Positions 37,605-46,839 of a stretch of 64,000 nt of DNA are shown here, piece after piece; the first letter of the stretch is position 1, and every line of letters starts with the position of its first letter. Made by a program: the position numbers and the translations under genes. The stretch comes from Paraburkholderia caffeinilytica (GTDB lineage Bacteria > Pseudomonadota > Gammaproteobacteria > Burkholderiales > Burkholderiaceae), in the NCBI RefSeq assembly GCF_003368325.1, contig NZ_CP031467.1, positions 310,001-374,000 on the forward strand. Direction: 5' to 3'. The notes under the pieces are model-generated. The model was not told the origin of the DNA and made no database searches. It saw only the letters and a list, made by a program, of their open reading frames with translations.

Positions 37605-38600
37605 TCAGAACTGGTAGCCGACGCTTGCGTAGTAGCCCCAACCGGTCGAACGGTTCGCAAACGGGCCTTCGCCAAAGTTGAGGTCTCCACCACCCCATTG
37701 GCCACCGTTGTGGAAGTACCGGGCTGCGGTCCAGAAACGCCAATGCGTAAACGAGTAGATCAGGACGTTGGTCGCGACGAAGGCCGTATCGGTCCGGCTA
37801 CTGCCGCCCGTCTCCTCGCGCAACTTCGAACCGAAGTCGTAGTTGAAGAACCCAACGTAGGTCAGATTGCCGCCATGGAACGTGCCAAGCGGATAGATGT
37901 ACTTCATCTGGGCGCGATAGCCGTCCCACGAGTCTTCGTTCGCCGCGCCGTAGTTTTCCCATTGACGCCGTACGTAAAAATTGGCGGACAGCATCAATGG
38001 CGTGTGCGTGTCGATATCCGTGCCGATGCCGCTGTACAGTGTGTTCTGGCGGCCACCGATGTTGTAGCCCTGGTCGTAGATCCAGTCGAACGCCAGATAC
38101 CATTCCTTGAATGGGCCAAATCCAAGATGCTTGCCGACGAGGTTGTCGATCGACACGCGCGGTTCCTGCTCGCTGAAGAGAGGCGATCCTCGATCCCACA
38201 CGCCGGAGTCATGCGTGCTGCCCACGCCGAAGACCTTCGGCGCGTCCACGTAGCCATACAGGTCGAACGGGCCTTTCCGGCCGAAGTATTCGTACTCCAG
38301 GTACACGTCGTTAGTCTTATACGGACCGAACCTGATGTCTTTCGAGCCAATCACGCCCAAACTCTGGTGAAACCAGCTCGACACATAAGGAGAAGCGGCC
38401 GTTTGCGGTGTCGGATTAGTCACGACAGCGCCGCTTTCCGCGAGCGTCGCGTCAGTGGACCCGTCGGCCCAGGCCGCTTGTGTTGCCAACTGGCTGACCG
38501 ACATCACTATCCCGATCCAGGTCACGAGCGCGCCACGGCGCCTTGCGCCGGTCATCCATTTCTTTCCGTTTATTTCTTTCGGATGCCTAATGTTAATCAT
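37605..38600 (-). CDS. tsx: Tsx-like nucleoside channel porin
   Basis: A 331-residue outer-membrane protein of the Tsx family. After a leader of about 45 residues ending QAAWA comes SPYVSSWFHQSLGVIGSK, then DVYLEYEYFGRKGPFDLYGY, and later the strands KEWYLAFDWIYDQGYNIGG. The C-terminus GWGYYASVGYQF ends in an aromatic residue as barrel proteins do. Tsx forms a narrow nucleoside channel. It is the first gene of the nucleoside salvage operon. The long N-terminal leader leaves room for an internal start at the Met near residue 16. Confidence 0.9.
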   Translation of the reverse strand: MINIRHPKEINGKKWMTGARRRGALVTWIGIVMSVSQLATQAAWADGSTDATLAESGAVVTNPTPQTAASPYVSSWFHQSLGVIGSKDIRFGPYKTNDVYLEYEYFGRKGPFDLYGYVDAPKVFGVGSTHDSGVWDRGSPLFSEQEPRVSIDNLVGKHLGFGPFKEWYLAFDWIYDQGYNIGGRQNTLYSGIGTDIDTHTPLMLSANFYVRRQWENYGAANEDSWDGYRAQMKYIYPLGTFHGGNLTYVGFFNYDFGSKLREETGGSSRTDTAFVATNVLIYSFTHWRFWTAARYFHNGGQWGGGDLNFGEGPFANRSTGWGYYASVGYQF

Positions 38601-38879
38601 CGGATCGAATCCTTACTATCGTTAATATTTTCGATGAGCCACTGCTGTGTGAGTCTCTCCAAACCGTCGCAGGAGCACCACTAAATTGCCGACTGCATGT
38701 TTTGCGTGCGCCGATGCCCTAATGTTGACCAGTTAGTCAGCTTTAAACGCCAATACACATGCAGGCCGCGAGTAAACGCAGGAACCGTGCCAAAACTGTC
38801 TAATCGGTCAGGATTGGTGCAGACGAGGAAACCGGGAGGCGCCAATGGGGATGGGGTATCGATGCCGGTCATTCGACCG

Positions 38880-39131
38880 TTCGTCATCGCTGCGCTTGTA
38901 TCCGATACGCTCGAATTGACGCTCACGGCCGCAGCAGAAGGTCATGGGATTGCAATCGGCGATCCACGCATGGCGCGGGAACGACTCAATGCAGGTTCCT
39001 TGACGACGTCGTTTCGCGAGGCGGTGCGCAACGGTGCGTCATACTTTCTGGCATATCCGTCTCAACGTGCCGTTCAGCCGACGATTCGAGCCCTTGCCGA
39101 TATCCTCGTGCGGTTAGCGCAAGAAGAGTGA
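38880..39131 (+). pseudogene. LysR-type regulator, C-terminal remnant
   Basis: Only the end of an effector-binding domain survives: DTLELTLTAAAEGHGIAIGD, PRMARERLNAGSL, SYFLAYPSQRAVQPTI and ALADIL. This matches the LysR family but there is no helix-turn-helix domain or start in frame upstream, where the frame reads low-complexity sequence from 38697. It starts the series of relics in 38.6-43.5 kb. The 38601-38879 stretch before it is otherwise empty and holds the tsx promoter side. Confidence 0.7.
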
Positions 39132-39189
39132 CCTGCGCGAGTGCATCAAACAAAAAACAATCGCCACGCACGTCCGCAGATCCGTCGCT

Positions 39190-39343
39190 CACGTCGTTGG
39201 CATTGGAGCCGCTCGCGTCGCGCGATGTCGAGCAGCAGCACGGCTTCATACATGGCGGCGTGGTGGGTATGATTGCCGACTCCGCAGGCGGCTACGCTGC
39301 GATGACCTTGGTGCCGGCCAGCGCGTCTGAGGGGGAGAAGTAG
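39190..39343 (+). pseudogene. PaaI-type thioesterase, fragment
   Basis: The segment RDVEQQHGFIHGGVVGMIAD followed by SAGGYAAMTLVPAS is the catalytic HGG core of the hotdog-fold PaaI/YbgC thioesterases. The frame then runs into SEGEK and a stop, with the second half absent (family length about 130-140 residues). It overlaps the LysR relic stop by a few bases at the 5' end. It cannot form the active dimer. Confidence 0.65.
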
Positions 39344-39421
39344 GACCGAGTGGCGCTGAGCCCGTCAAGCGCTGGCGCCATCGCGGCCGATCGCCAGCGT
39401 CTTTCGCCGTCCATCGAGGCG

Positions 39422-39919
39422 CTATCTGATCGAGTCGTCTCGAACCCCTGCCGGCAACGCCTGCGGCAAATACACGCGGCCGGCAAACACACCGCCATGG
39501 TTATCGACCTCGATGATCAGACCGCTCTGCTCGACTCTCATGGACTCGGCACCGGCGTTCGCCCCTGTCAGTGCGGTGGCAAGTGCTAACCGATAATTCG
39601 GAAAGTAAGCTCCAAGAAGTACATCGAGCGGCGCCACCTGGGGACCGTTCCACGCCACCGCAAATACGGTTCCCGCTTGTGCGACATACTCCCTCGCGAC
39701 TGCTCCCGTAGTGAAAGCTGTCTCATTGACCGAGAACGACATGTTAGGTGTATTTGCGTGTTTGCAAAACGTTTTAGCGTGATTTGAATTGCCCGGTTGC
39801 CATGTGGGTGCGCTACCGAGCTCCGCTTTGCATGACGAAGCGACTATCAGACCAATGAGACCAACGAAGACGTACGCCGTACGTGTCCCGGGCGAGATAG
39901 ATCCTTTGGAGATCAACAA
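39422..39919 (-). CDS. DUF2844 domain-containing secreted protein, start uncertain
   Basis: The frame encodes a DUF2844 protein, a family known mainly from Burkholderiales. AYVFVGLIGLIVASSCKAEL is a signal peptide, AGTVFAVAWNGPQVAPLDVL is the family core, and LLGAYFPNYRLALATALTG and GVFAGRVYLPQALPAGV follow. No ATG or GTG with a ribosome-binding site precedes the signal peptide; the nearest candidates are TTG codons at 39914-39919. The gene may have lost its start, which fits its place among relics. No DUF3443 partner, often adjacent in this order, is seen. Confidence 0.6.
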   Translation of the reverse strand: MLISKGSISPGTRTAYVFVGLIGLIVASSCKAELGSAPTWQPGNSNHAKTFCKHANTPNMSFSVNETAFTTGAVAREYVAQAGTVFAVAWNGPQVAPLDVLLGAYFPNYRLALATALTGANAGAESMRVEQSGLIIEVDNHGGVFAGRVYLPQALPAGVRDDSIR

Positions 39920-40246
39920 TTCGGGAAGCTTCGCCAACCTCCCGGCGGGCACGTTAAATCGGGACTTGCGGGAAGCCGGCGCGCTTCGCCAGCGCAATCT
40001 ATCGTTGGCTGCCACTTTGCTCCTTCAGTCTGGTCAGAAGAGTGTTGAAAAATGAAACCTTGTTGCCGTCGAGCAAGGCAGGCATCGTGTATTTGTTCGG
40101 GAGTTGGCAGGTGACACTCGTATTCTTTGTTTGCATCGGAACACTTGCCAGGTTTCATTCGCCCGGGACGCTGACGTGGCCATGGTCGCGGCGGAAACTG
40201 TCACAGCATCGAACGACTGCCCAGCTGCTTTCGGCGTCCCACGGGG

Positions 40247-41863
40247 CTACGACACTCGCAACTCGGGAATGCGCCTCCTGCTTTCCGGGACGATCATTCG
40301 CGCCTCGGAGGAGGCAGGATCGTTAAATTTGAACACCAATACCGCGCCCTGAAGATTCTTTGCCTGCTCTTCGAGGGACTGCGCTGCAGCGGCCGCCTGC
40401 TCAACAAGCGCAGCGTTCTGTTGCGTCACTTCGTCCATCTGGACGACGGCCTGATTCACCTGTTCAATGCCGCGGCTTTGCTCTTCGGACGCTGCTGCGA
40501 TTTCGCCGACAATATCGGAGACCTGCCTGATTGCCTGCTTGACCTGCCCCATCGTGGCACTGACTTCCGCTGCCTGCTTCGCGCCGTCCTGAATCGTTGT
40601 CACGGACGAGCTGATCAGCTCCTTGATTTCCTTCGCGGCAGTGGCAGACCGTTGAGCCAGACTGCGAACCTCACTGGCAACCACAGCAAAACCCCGACCC
40701 TGTTCGCCGGCACGTGCGGCTTCGACGGCCGCGTTCAGCGCGAGAATGTTCGTCTGGAACGCAATGCCTTCAATGACACCGGTGATTTCCGAAATCTTGC
40801 TGGAACTACTGCTGATCTGGCCGATGGTGCCGACCATGGCCTGAACCGAGTCATTACCTGTATCAGCCATGTCGGTGGCGCCCGAGGCCAGTGCGTTCGC
40901 CTGCCGGGCGTTGTCAGCGTTCTGCTTTACCGTTTCGGTCAGTTGCGTCATGCTTGCCGCGGTTTCTTCAAGCGACGCTGCCTGCTCTTCTGTGCGGGCT
41001 GAAAGGTCCGTATTGCCGCTTGCAATTTCGCGCGATGCCACTGCGACCGACTCGGTGGAAACCTTGATCCCGCGAACCGTCTGACTCAGTTGCTGGTCCA
41101 TTTTCTTCAGTGCCTCGAGAAGCTGACCAAACTCGCCTCCTGAGTCGACCACCACGTGATTTTCCAACTTGCCGCTCGTGATATGGTTGGCTAGATCAAC
41201 AGCCTTGTTGAGCGGCCTCAAGATCGACCGCAGCAGGTATACAGACATGCCGACGGCAACCAGCATGCCGCCGCAGAGAAGGGCGAATGCAGTCCGAAGG
41301 GTTGCCCTGAACGTCGCCTCACTGTCATCGACAGACTGTCTGGCCTGATCCAGATTGAGCGCAGCGTCCTGGTCTATCGCGTCGTTCATTGATTTACTTA
41401 CCGTGAGGATTTCGTCGATTATGGCTGCGGCCCTGTCGAAATTGCCTGCGCCACCGGCAGCCAAAGCTTCCTTGCTTAACGAGGTGAACTCGGGCAAGGA
41501 GCTTTGGATGCGATTTGCGATCTCACGCTCTTTGCCGCTGGATACACTGCTTGGGTAGTAGTGGTTCCACGACTTGTCGAGTCGTTCAAATTGCAGGGCC
41601 ATGCCTGCACCGTATTCCGTCGTTTTCGCTGGATCGCGGGCCACCTGCATGCGCCTTAGCAGAAGACGCACATTAAGCTGGGCTGCGCGAACTTCGGATA
41701 GGTCTGCTATGGGAACAGTGTTTTCAGCGTACCCCTCGGCGATGTTCGAATTGAGCCTGGAAAGCTCCCACGCGTCAAACGATCCGAGGGCAACCATGAG
41801 AAGCACGCATACGCCAAAAGCGAGAATGATCTTGAATCTGACCGTTTTTACAAGGTTACTCAT
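40247..41863 (-). CDS. Methyl-accepting chemotaxis protein
   Basis: A 538-residue transmembrane chemoreceptor. TM1 is residues 10-30 ([20 protein letters not shown]), a periplasmic 4-helix ligand domain follows, TM2 is near 193-212, HAMP to about 265, and the cytoplasmic hairpin tip is [21 protein letters not shown] with [20 protein letters not shown]. It has Tar-like methylation helices with [15 protein letters not shown]. The C-terminus lacks the NWETF pentapeptide for CheR binding. It is intact although flanked by relics. Confidence 0.93.
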   Translation of the reverse strand: MSNLVKTVRFKIILAFGVCVLLMVALGSFDAWELSRLNSNIAEGYAENTVPIADLSEVRAAQLNVRLLLRRMQVARDPAKTTEYGAGMALQFERLDKSWNHYYPSSVSSGKEREIANRIQSSLPEFTSLSKEALAAGGAGNFDRAAAIIDEILTVSKSMNDAIDQDAALNLDQARQSVDDSEATFRATLRTAFALLCGGMLVAVGMSVYLLRSILRPLNKAVDLANHITSGKLENHVVVDSGGEFGQLLEALKKMDQQLSQTVRGIKVSTESVAVASREIASGNTDLSARTEEQAASLEETAASMTQLTETVKQNADNARQANALASGATDMADTGNDSVQAMVGTIGQISSSSSKISEITGVIEGIAFQTNILALNAAVEAARAGEQGRGFAVVASEVRSLAQRSATAAKEIKELISSSVTTIQDGAKQAAEVSATMGQVKQAIRQVSDIVGEIAAASEEQSRGIEQVNQAVVQMDEVTQQNAALVEQAAAAAQSLEEQAKNLQGAVLVFKFNDPASSEARMIVPESRRRIPELRVS

Positions 41864-42059
41864 GTCGCGTCCATCTAAGAAGTGCTGCTCGGGTTCAGAC
41901 TCCGAGAGATTAAAAAACGTGCTTGCTTACCCATAGTAACCACATGCGTATGGCGTAATCTGCTTTGGTATGCGTGGTAAGAGAACAGTAGGGATATCCT
42001 TACTTTGCTGTAGTGGTATCCCGTTCGCATGCATTGCGTTAACCCATGGCGACACAAGG

Positions 42060-42448
42060 CTCCGCCTGACCCATCGGTTTGTCGGCACCAATGCGCTCGC
42101 AACGGCGATGCTCGGGCCGCTGGGCTATACCACGGCGCCAGTGCGTGTGCCGGTACCTATCTCTTTCGTTGGTCTGCAGAAAAAGCCGATTGACGTGTCG
42201 CTCGGTTACCGGTGGCGATCTACGAAGGGGACGCGGGCCTCAAAAGCTGCAAGGACCTCGCGCGCTACTACGACAAGCTCGACGGCAAAATCTACGGGAT
42301 CGAATCGGGCAGCAGCGCGAACAACGGGCTGCGAAAGCTGATCGCCAGCAACGCGTGTGGGCTCGGAGAATTCACCCTGGTTGCATCGAGCGATGCATCG
42401 ATGCTGGCTGCGGTGACGGCATTTGCAACAAGTTTCGGCGGTCGTTGA
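42060..42448 (+). pseudogene. Choline/glycine-betaine ABC substrate-binding protein (ChoX-like), deleted and frameshifted
   Basis: Two frames both match the ChoX/OpuAC family. In the first frame (to about 42215) TNALATAMLGPLGY and KKPIDVSLGYRW occur. In the second frame (from about 42236) GLKSCKDLARYYDKLDGKIY, GIESGSSANNGLRKLI and EFTLVASSDASMLAAVTAF follow. Between them a segment of roughly 60 residues is missing, and a shift of frame separates the halves. About 100 residues at the C-terminus are also gone. It is a non-functional relic. Confidence 0.75.
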
Positions 42449-42458
42449 GGTAGTCAGC

Positions 42459-42700
42459 CTATCGCTCTAAAACCGACCTGTGCAAAGGAAAAATCGAGTG
42501 AGTGGAACCGAGCGGAAGAATCTTGTGTTTATCTGTGTCGGCCCGATGCTTCAGCACCGGCAACAGCTTGCGCGCCCGGCGATGCACGGTTGAATGATCG
42601 ACCGTGATGCCTCGTTCGGCCATCATCTCTTCCAGGTTTCGCAGACTAGGCGCATAGGAGACATGCCAGCGCGTGCAACTCTCCTGGCGTTGGAATGCCC
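42459..42700 (-). mobile_element. IS6-family transposase fragment
   Basis: On the minus strand the frame contains RWHVSYAPSLRNLEEMMAER, then GITVDHSTVHRRARKLLPVL. This is the DNA-binding N-terminus of IS6/IS240-type transposases (RWYxxYxLSYRDLEEMMxERGxxVDHSTIxRW). The DDE catalytic core is absent and sequence after about 42540 is unrelated, ending at a TAG (42459-42461). No terminal repeats of the IS6 type were seen. Confidence 0.75.
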
Positions 42701-42708
42701 CGTAGGCC

Positions 42709-42746
42709 TGGAAATGTCGGTGCCGTCACCGATACCGACATTTCCA
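42709..42746. repeat. 13-bp perfect inverted repeat
   Basis: TGGAAATGTCGGT at 42709-42721 and ACCGACATTTCCA at 42734-42746 are exact reverse complements separated by 12 bases. There is no T-run after it, so it is not a typical terminator. It abuts the IS6 fragment and could be a junction or an IS end relic. Confidence 0.7.
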
Positions 42747-43156
42747 TCAGGCATTGCCCGGATCACAGCAGACCGCACCGGACAATAACCTCATGTTTTT
42801 AAACGGAAAAACATGGAAAACCGGACCTCCCGGAACGACTTGGGAGCAGTCTGAATCATTCCCACTCGATTGTCAACAGACGGGCTGCACCCTTGTATGG
42901 GTGGCTGTTCAGACGGTTCACGTTGCCACGATACCGTCGGGGATACCGAAGAATACTGCCGGCACTTACCGCTTCTTTACGGACAGCAATGGAGAACCGG
43001 TGCCTACTTCGTTCGAAAAATCGCGAAGATGGTGCACCTCGAGACGATCTGCGGTGATAACACCGCCATTGATACCGTCAAGCATTTTCCAACGCGGTCC
43101 TGACAAAGCCAAACGCTGCCAAGATCACAATCAGAGAGACTGATCCCCCCGGGTCG
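42747..43156. other. No gene recognised between IS relics
   Basis: About 400 bases between the inverted repeat and the IS66 fragment. A plus-strand frame from ATG 42793 to 43143 could encode about 117 residues and includes FFTDSNGEPVPTSFEKSRRW, but codon pattern is mixed with a second open frame (42870-43103, YFVRKIAKMVHLETICGD). I recognise neither and read the stretch as decayed. Confidence 0.35.
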
Positions 43157-43420
43157 ATGAAAGCGATTCGCTACGCATTGAATCGCTGGCCTGCGCTCGC
43201 GTATTACTGCAGCGATGTGCGCGCAGAGATCGATAACCTGATCGCTGAGCGGACGCTGCGCGGTGTCGCCCTGGGCCGTTGCAACTGTCTGCCCGTGGGA
43301 GCCGCCTCGGGCAGCGAACGCGCGGCGGCAATGTACGGCCTGATCACCCGGCTAACCGCGTCGACGAATTGCTGCCGTGGAGCGCAGCTACAGCGCTGCT
43401 TGAGTGCTTACCCTGTTTCC
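43157..43420 (+). mobile_element. IS66-family transposase (TnpC) C-terminal fragment
   Basis: The plus frame from 43157 contains AIRYALNRWPALAYYCSD, RAEIDNLIAERTLRGVALGR and GSERAAAMYGLI, a C-terminal IS66 TnpC sequence. A frameshift/deletion near 43340 moves the end to another frame (DHPANRVDELLPW, the usual IS66 tail). The catalytic domain is missing, so it is inactive. Confidence 0.75.
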
Positions 43421-43501
43421 AGCGCACTCAAGTTTTGCTGATGTCCGACCGATATAACGATCTGTGAGAGAACATCGCAACCACTGAATTACGGGACTAT
43501 C

Positions 43502-44122
43502 GTGACAGCGGCTCCTATCAGGTTTCACAAAAACCCCAATGACGTCAGACTGCCGCCGATTCCACGGGCGCTTGTAAATGAGGCCAATGCGCTCTATGAC
43601 TCGCTGAACCAGCTGGGACGTCAGCTGGGCGAACAACTGACGCTCGTCTACGCGTATCTCGACAAATTCGGACCCTACGTCAGCACATTTGCGTCGTGCT
43701 CCAAAGGCTGCTCGCATTGCTGTTCGATGGATGTCCAGTTGACCACCCTCGAGGCCGAATACATACAGGTTCATACCGGTGTTCCCCTGCGGGCCGCAGG
43801 GAGGTTGACGACAGGACATCGTTCGCCCTGCCCCTTCCTGACCGACGCAGGGGCGTGTGGAATATATAGGTTCCGTCCACTCGTTTGCCGCATTTTCCAT
43901 GCACTCGGGGATCCGGAGAATTGCCGGCCCGGTCGCGAGCAGATCCAGTATGGCGCACCACCCCAATATGGAAACGATATTTTTCTGAATCTGCTCGGCT
44001 GGGTCAACCACGTCACCATCCACGCCGATGGGACGTGCAGAGACATTCGGGATTTCTTTCCGCACCCCCGGGAGCAGGTTCAATCGTTCTTGTCCCGTCA
44101 GGGCAGTCCGGCATCAATCTAG
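43502..44122 (+). CDS. YkgJ family cysteine cluster protein
   Basis: A 206-residue protein with the Cys pattern of the YkgJ/CxxCxxCC group: ASCSKGCSHCCSMDVQLT (Cys66, 70, 73, 74), PCPFLTDAGACGIYRFRPLVCR and PENCRPG. The cluster binds zinc or possibly an Fe-S centre; the family function is unknown. GTG at 43502 is used as the start with GGGA five bases upstream. It is the first intact gene right of the relic zone, so it marks the left edge of the island. Confidence 0.85.
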   Translation: MTAAPIRFHKNPNDVRLPPIPRALVNEANALYDSLNQLGRQLGEQLTLVYAYLDKFGPYVSTFASCSKGCSHCCSMDVQLTTLEAEYIQVHTGVPLRAAGRLTTGHRSPCPFLTDAGACGIYRFRPLVCRIFHALGDPENCRPGREQIQYGAPPQYGNDIFLNLLGWVNHVTIHADGTCRDIRDFFPHPREQVQSFLSRQGSPASI

Positions 44123-44216
44123 CAAGCTAGCTCACCGCATCAGGCAAAGAGATCGATAAGAGTTCGCCATACTGCCTGTCACTGACAACGCTACACCCAA
44201 TCTCCAAGGAAGTGGT

Positions 44217-45251
44217 ATGAGCAGGTATGAGATGTATTCACGCACGCCATTCTTCGAATGCGAAATCCTCACTCCGCGTGCAAGCGAAGACCAACAGATC
44301 GTGATCGATTCGGTATTCTGGGGCGCGCCCGAATCGGTAGCTGGTTTCCAGGCGGTCGACTATGCTGTTGTTCTGGACACCAACGTTTTCAACTTTATCC
44401 GGCAGAAGCCGGACAGCGAATCCGTGCAGCTGCTCCTGCAATTCGCCCAACGGAATCGGCTAACAATCGATCCGGGGTTTGCACTGATTGAGCAACGACT
44501 GCGTCACGGCAATCCCGATCGCGCGCTTGAGCAATACCGGAGTACGCTCAAGGCGGATTTCGGCATCGGCATCAGCGATGTGAATATCAACAGGCTGATA
44601 TCGACACTCGAATCACTCAAGCCGAACCTTGAATACAATGTCGCCCTGTTGCGCGACTACCTTCCATTGATCAAAGAAATATGGAATAGCACGCGCCCGT
44701 TCGAGGACCAGGTCAAGACTCTGTCCGAATGCATCATCTCGGAGGAACTGCCAAGGTTTACGTTTGCGTACCTATTTGCCGCAACCGCATTCTTCGTCAA
44801 ACATAATCCTGATCTCTTTGATGCCAAAGTAGCCGCCAAGATCCAGAGCGACATGGCAATCTCGCCCAAGGCCGAAAAGGAGGCTGGCCGCCTCTGGAAT
44901 GTCGCCCACGACCTGGCGCTCTTTGCCTACTGCATAGAAACCACACTCCAGGAGGGTTCAACATCGCTACACATTTCAACGATTGCATCCGCCGATGTTT
45001 CCTTTCCGGTCTTCTGCAGAAACATCAAGGCCGCAATCATCCAACACGAGTTTGACCCGGAAACCGGTCGCTATATGCGCCTAGGGCACTTCGGTCTGAC
45101 TCCCCTTGGTGAGATGGATAAAGCATGCCAAAGTTATGTGATGCAGCTCCTGCCACGGCCCGAACTCGCCTCAGCGCAAATCAAGACGCAGCGGCGGGCC
45201 AGGTTGGCGGCGCTGGCCAGAAGACTGGAATCGTCCGCCAGCCAGCCTTGA
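44217..45251 (+). CDS. Large PIN-like protein of unknown function
   Basis: A 344-residue protein with DYAVVLDTNVFNFIRQK (Asp54-Thr-Asn), a PIN-domain first-strand motif of metal-dependent RNases. The rest is mostly helical: residues 100-260 are hydrophobic-patterned and include LWNVAHDLALFAYC, which could supply a further acidic site. Ordinary PIN toxins have about 130 residues and a partner antitoxin; here there is no antitoxin and the length is 2.5 times greater. AAGGA lies seven bases before the ATG. Placement next to defence genes suggests a nuclease, but this is inference. Confidence 0.8.
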   Translation: MSRYEMYSRTPFFECEILTPRASEDQQIVIDSVFWGAPESVAGFQAVDYAVVLDTNVFNFIRQKPDSESVQLLLQFAQRNRLTIDPGFALIEQRLRHGNPDRALEQYRSTLKADFGIGISDVNINRLISTLESLKPNLEYNVALLRDYLPLIKEIWNSTRPFEDQVKTLSECIISEELPRFTFAYLFAATAFFVKHNPDLFDAKVAAKIQSDMAISPKAEKEAGRLWNVAHDLALFAYCIETTLQEGSTSLHISTIASADVSFPVFCRNIKAAIIQHEFDPETGRYMRLGHFGLTPLGEMDKACQSYVMQLLPRPELASAQIKTQRRARLAALARRLESSASQP

Positions 45252-45615
45252 CCGGGCTGATTGACATTGCGGGTGTCTCCTGCTGTTGAGCGGGCTTTGT
45301 CGAGTGCAGCCTCGCCGCCATCGATGTCCGGTTCGCTCCGTGCACGGCGAGGTTTGCGATATCCCTGACCATCCCTGGCGGCCTCGCCGCACCGGCAAAA
45401 AGCCGCGTGCACCTCCCGACGATGAGGCGTTCATACGCTCAACCGGGGCAACCGGCCTGCCTGGAGAATAACCCAGTCCGCTCCGTCCGCATCGACGGAC
45501 GGCTCGCGGGGAAGGTCACCAACCTCGCGTGCTATCTGAACAATCCTGATCCAGACAACGAGGCACATAGCTGATGCATTCACCTGGCTTCCTGCAGGGA
45601 CCGGAGGGCACCATC
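45252..45615. other. Intergenic, one possible 50-residue frame
   Basis: A plus-strand frame from ATG 45422 ends in TGA at 45572-45574, which overlaps the first possible ATG of the next gene (45574), a coupling-like TGATG. The peptide contains SVRIDGRLAGKVTNLACYLN. It has no good ribosome-binding site and I recognise no family. The rest of the gap shows nothing. Confidence 0.3.
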
Positions 45616-46470
45616 ATGGTCAAGCTCTTCGCAGGCACCGACATTCACGTCCAATTGGCTCCAGATACAGCACGACATCTTGTCCGGTTGCTTGAGCGCT
45701 TCAACTGGACGAAGTCTGATCCACAACTCTTCGACAGCAGATGGCGACGCTTCTGGCGAGGCATTCACCCCATCGAACGCAGGATCGTCTCCCTGTACGT
45801 GCAAAGCAGTAACGGTGAGCATTTCCGCACTACGACGGTCTGGCTTGGCAACCTTCCGCAGGCACTCCACTCATCCGAGACGCGGCGCAGGCCTCCCCGC
45901 GCGACGGATGGCGTGCTCAACGAGTTTGCCAATGTTGAGCAGATCCTCGTCCGCGCATGTGTCGACGCGGACAAGAACGATGATGTACACGACGAAGATG
46001 ACCTTGAGCCGAGCGGCATTGTCACGAGCCCCCCGAACTTTCCTACCTCCCGGGAGCGCGTGGGACAGGCGCGGTTGCGACAGGACAGGTATCGCGACAA
46101 CGTGCTGGCCTTATGGAACAACGCATGCGCCGTCACCGGTTGTTCCCTCGCCCCTGTGGTAGTTGCTTCGCATGCGAAGCCCTGGGCTCTTTCGAACGAT
46201 GGCGAACGGTTAGACCCGCACAACGGACTGCCCCTGGTCGGCTCATTGGACAGGCTGTTCGACGCGGGACTGGTTGGTTTCAATCCGGTCACCGGTTCCA
46301 TGCACGTCGCATCAATCGTCGGAGCACATGACCGGGTGTTGCTTGGACTGCCCGCCCCCCTTCGCCGGAGACCCTGCGCAAAGCAGGCCGTATTTTTGCG
46401 CTACCACCTCGACTACGTGTTTCAGGGAGAGTGGGAAAGCGACGAGGCCAGCGGCTCGGGACAACGCTGA
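45616..46470 (+). CDS. HNH endonuclease family protein
   Basis: A 284-residue protein with a C-terminal HNH_2 domain: CAVTGCSLAPVVVASHAKPW (His186), ERLDPHNGLPLVGSLDRLFD (Asn203, Asp212) and AGLVGFNPV, the pattern of restriction-type or anti-viral HNH nucleases. The N-terminal half (residues 1-150) is unassigned and includes a WRGIHPIERR segment. I take the ATG at 45616, where GGAGG lies eight bases upstream, rather than the ATG at 45574. It may cut foreign DNA. Confidence 0.85.
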   Translation: MVKLFAGTDIHVQLAPDTARHLVRLLERFNWTKSDPQLFDSRWRRFWRGIHPIERRIVSLYVQSSNGEHFRTTTVWLGNLPQALHSSETRRRPPRATDGVLNEFANVEQILVRACVDADKNDDVHDEDDLEPSGIVTSPPNFPTSRERVGQARLRQDRYRDNVLALWNNACAVTGCSLAPVVVASHAKPWALSNDGERLDPHNGLPLVGSLDRLFDAGLVGFNPVTGSMHVASIVGAHDRVLLGLPAPLRRRPCAKQAVFLRYHLDYVFQGEWESDEASGSGQR

Positions 46471-46839
46471 AATCGATGAGAAAGCCCCGGCCAGATCCCG
46501 GCGAACACCACGCTTATCGCCGCCATGCCCGTGCCATAATAGTAGAAACAATCCAGCAGCCTACACGGGGTAGCAGTAGTCATGTCCGAATGGCCACTCG
46601 AACCACAATGCCTGATTGACGACGGACGGGCTACCTGTTCCCGTTCGACTATCTCTACGGTGCCCCGGAAAACCACCATCCGGCGCCGTCACCGCACAGG
46701 TCCGGGGGGCGCATCAGCCGCCGCTATTGTCCGGCCTACCAGAGATCATGCTGTGCCTTGCGCGATGCGCTGGCTGACGAACCGCCCCGCCCCTCCTTCT
46801 GAGGTCATCGGACCATCTCATGAGGTAACGAGGTGAGCC
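46471..46839. other. Intergenic, a start-less protein-like frame
   Basis: From about 46628 a plus-strand frame reads TGYLFPFDYLYGAPENHHPA, then RYCPAYQRSCCALRDALADE, to a TGA near 46799. It lacks a start codon because a stop (46617-46619) precedes it. It looks like coding sequence that has lost its front part. A different frame with ATG at 46582 has no motif. Low confidence in any product. Confidence 0.3.

Noticed and set aside
42459..43420. An intact insertion sequence
   Set aside because: Only short fragments of IS6 and IS66 transposases remain, with frameshifts and no matching ends.
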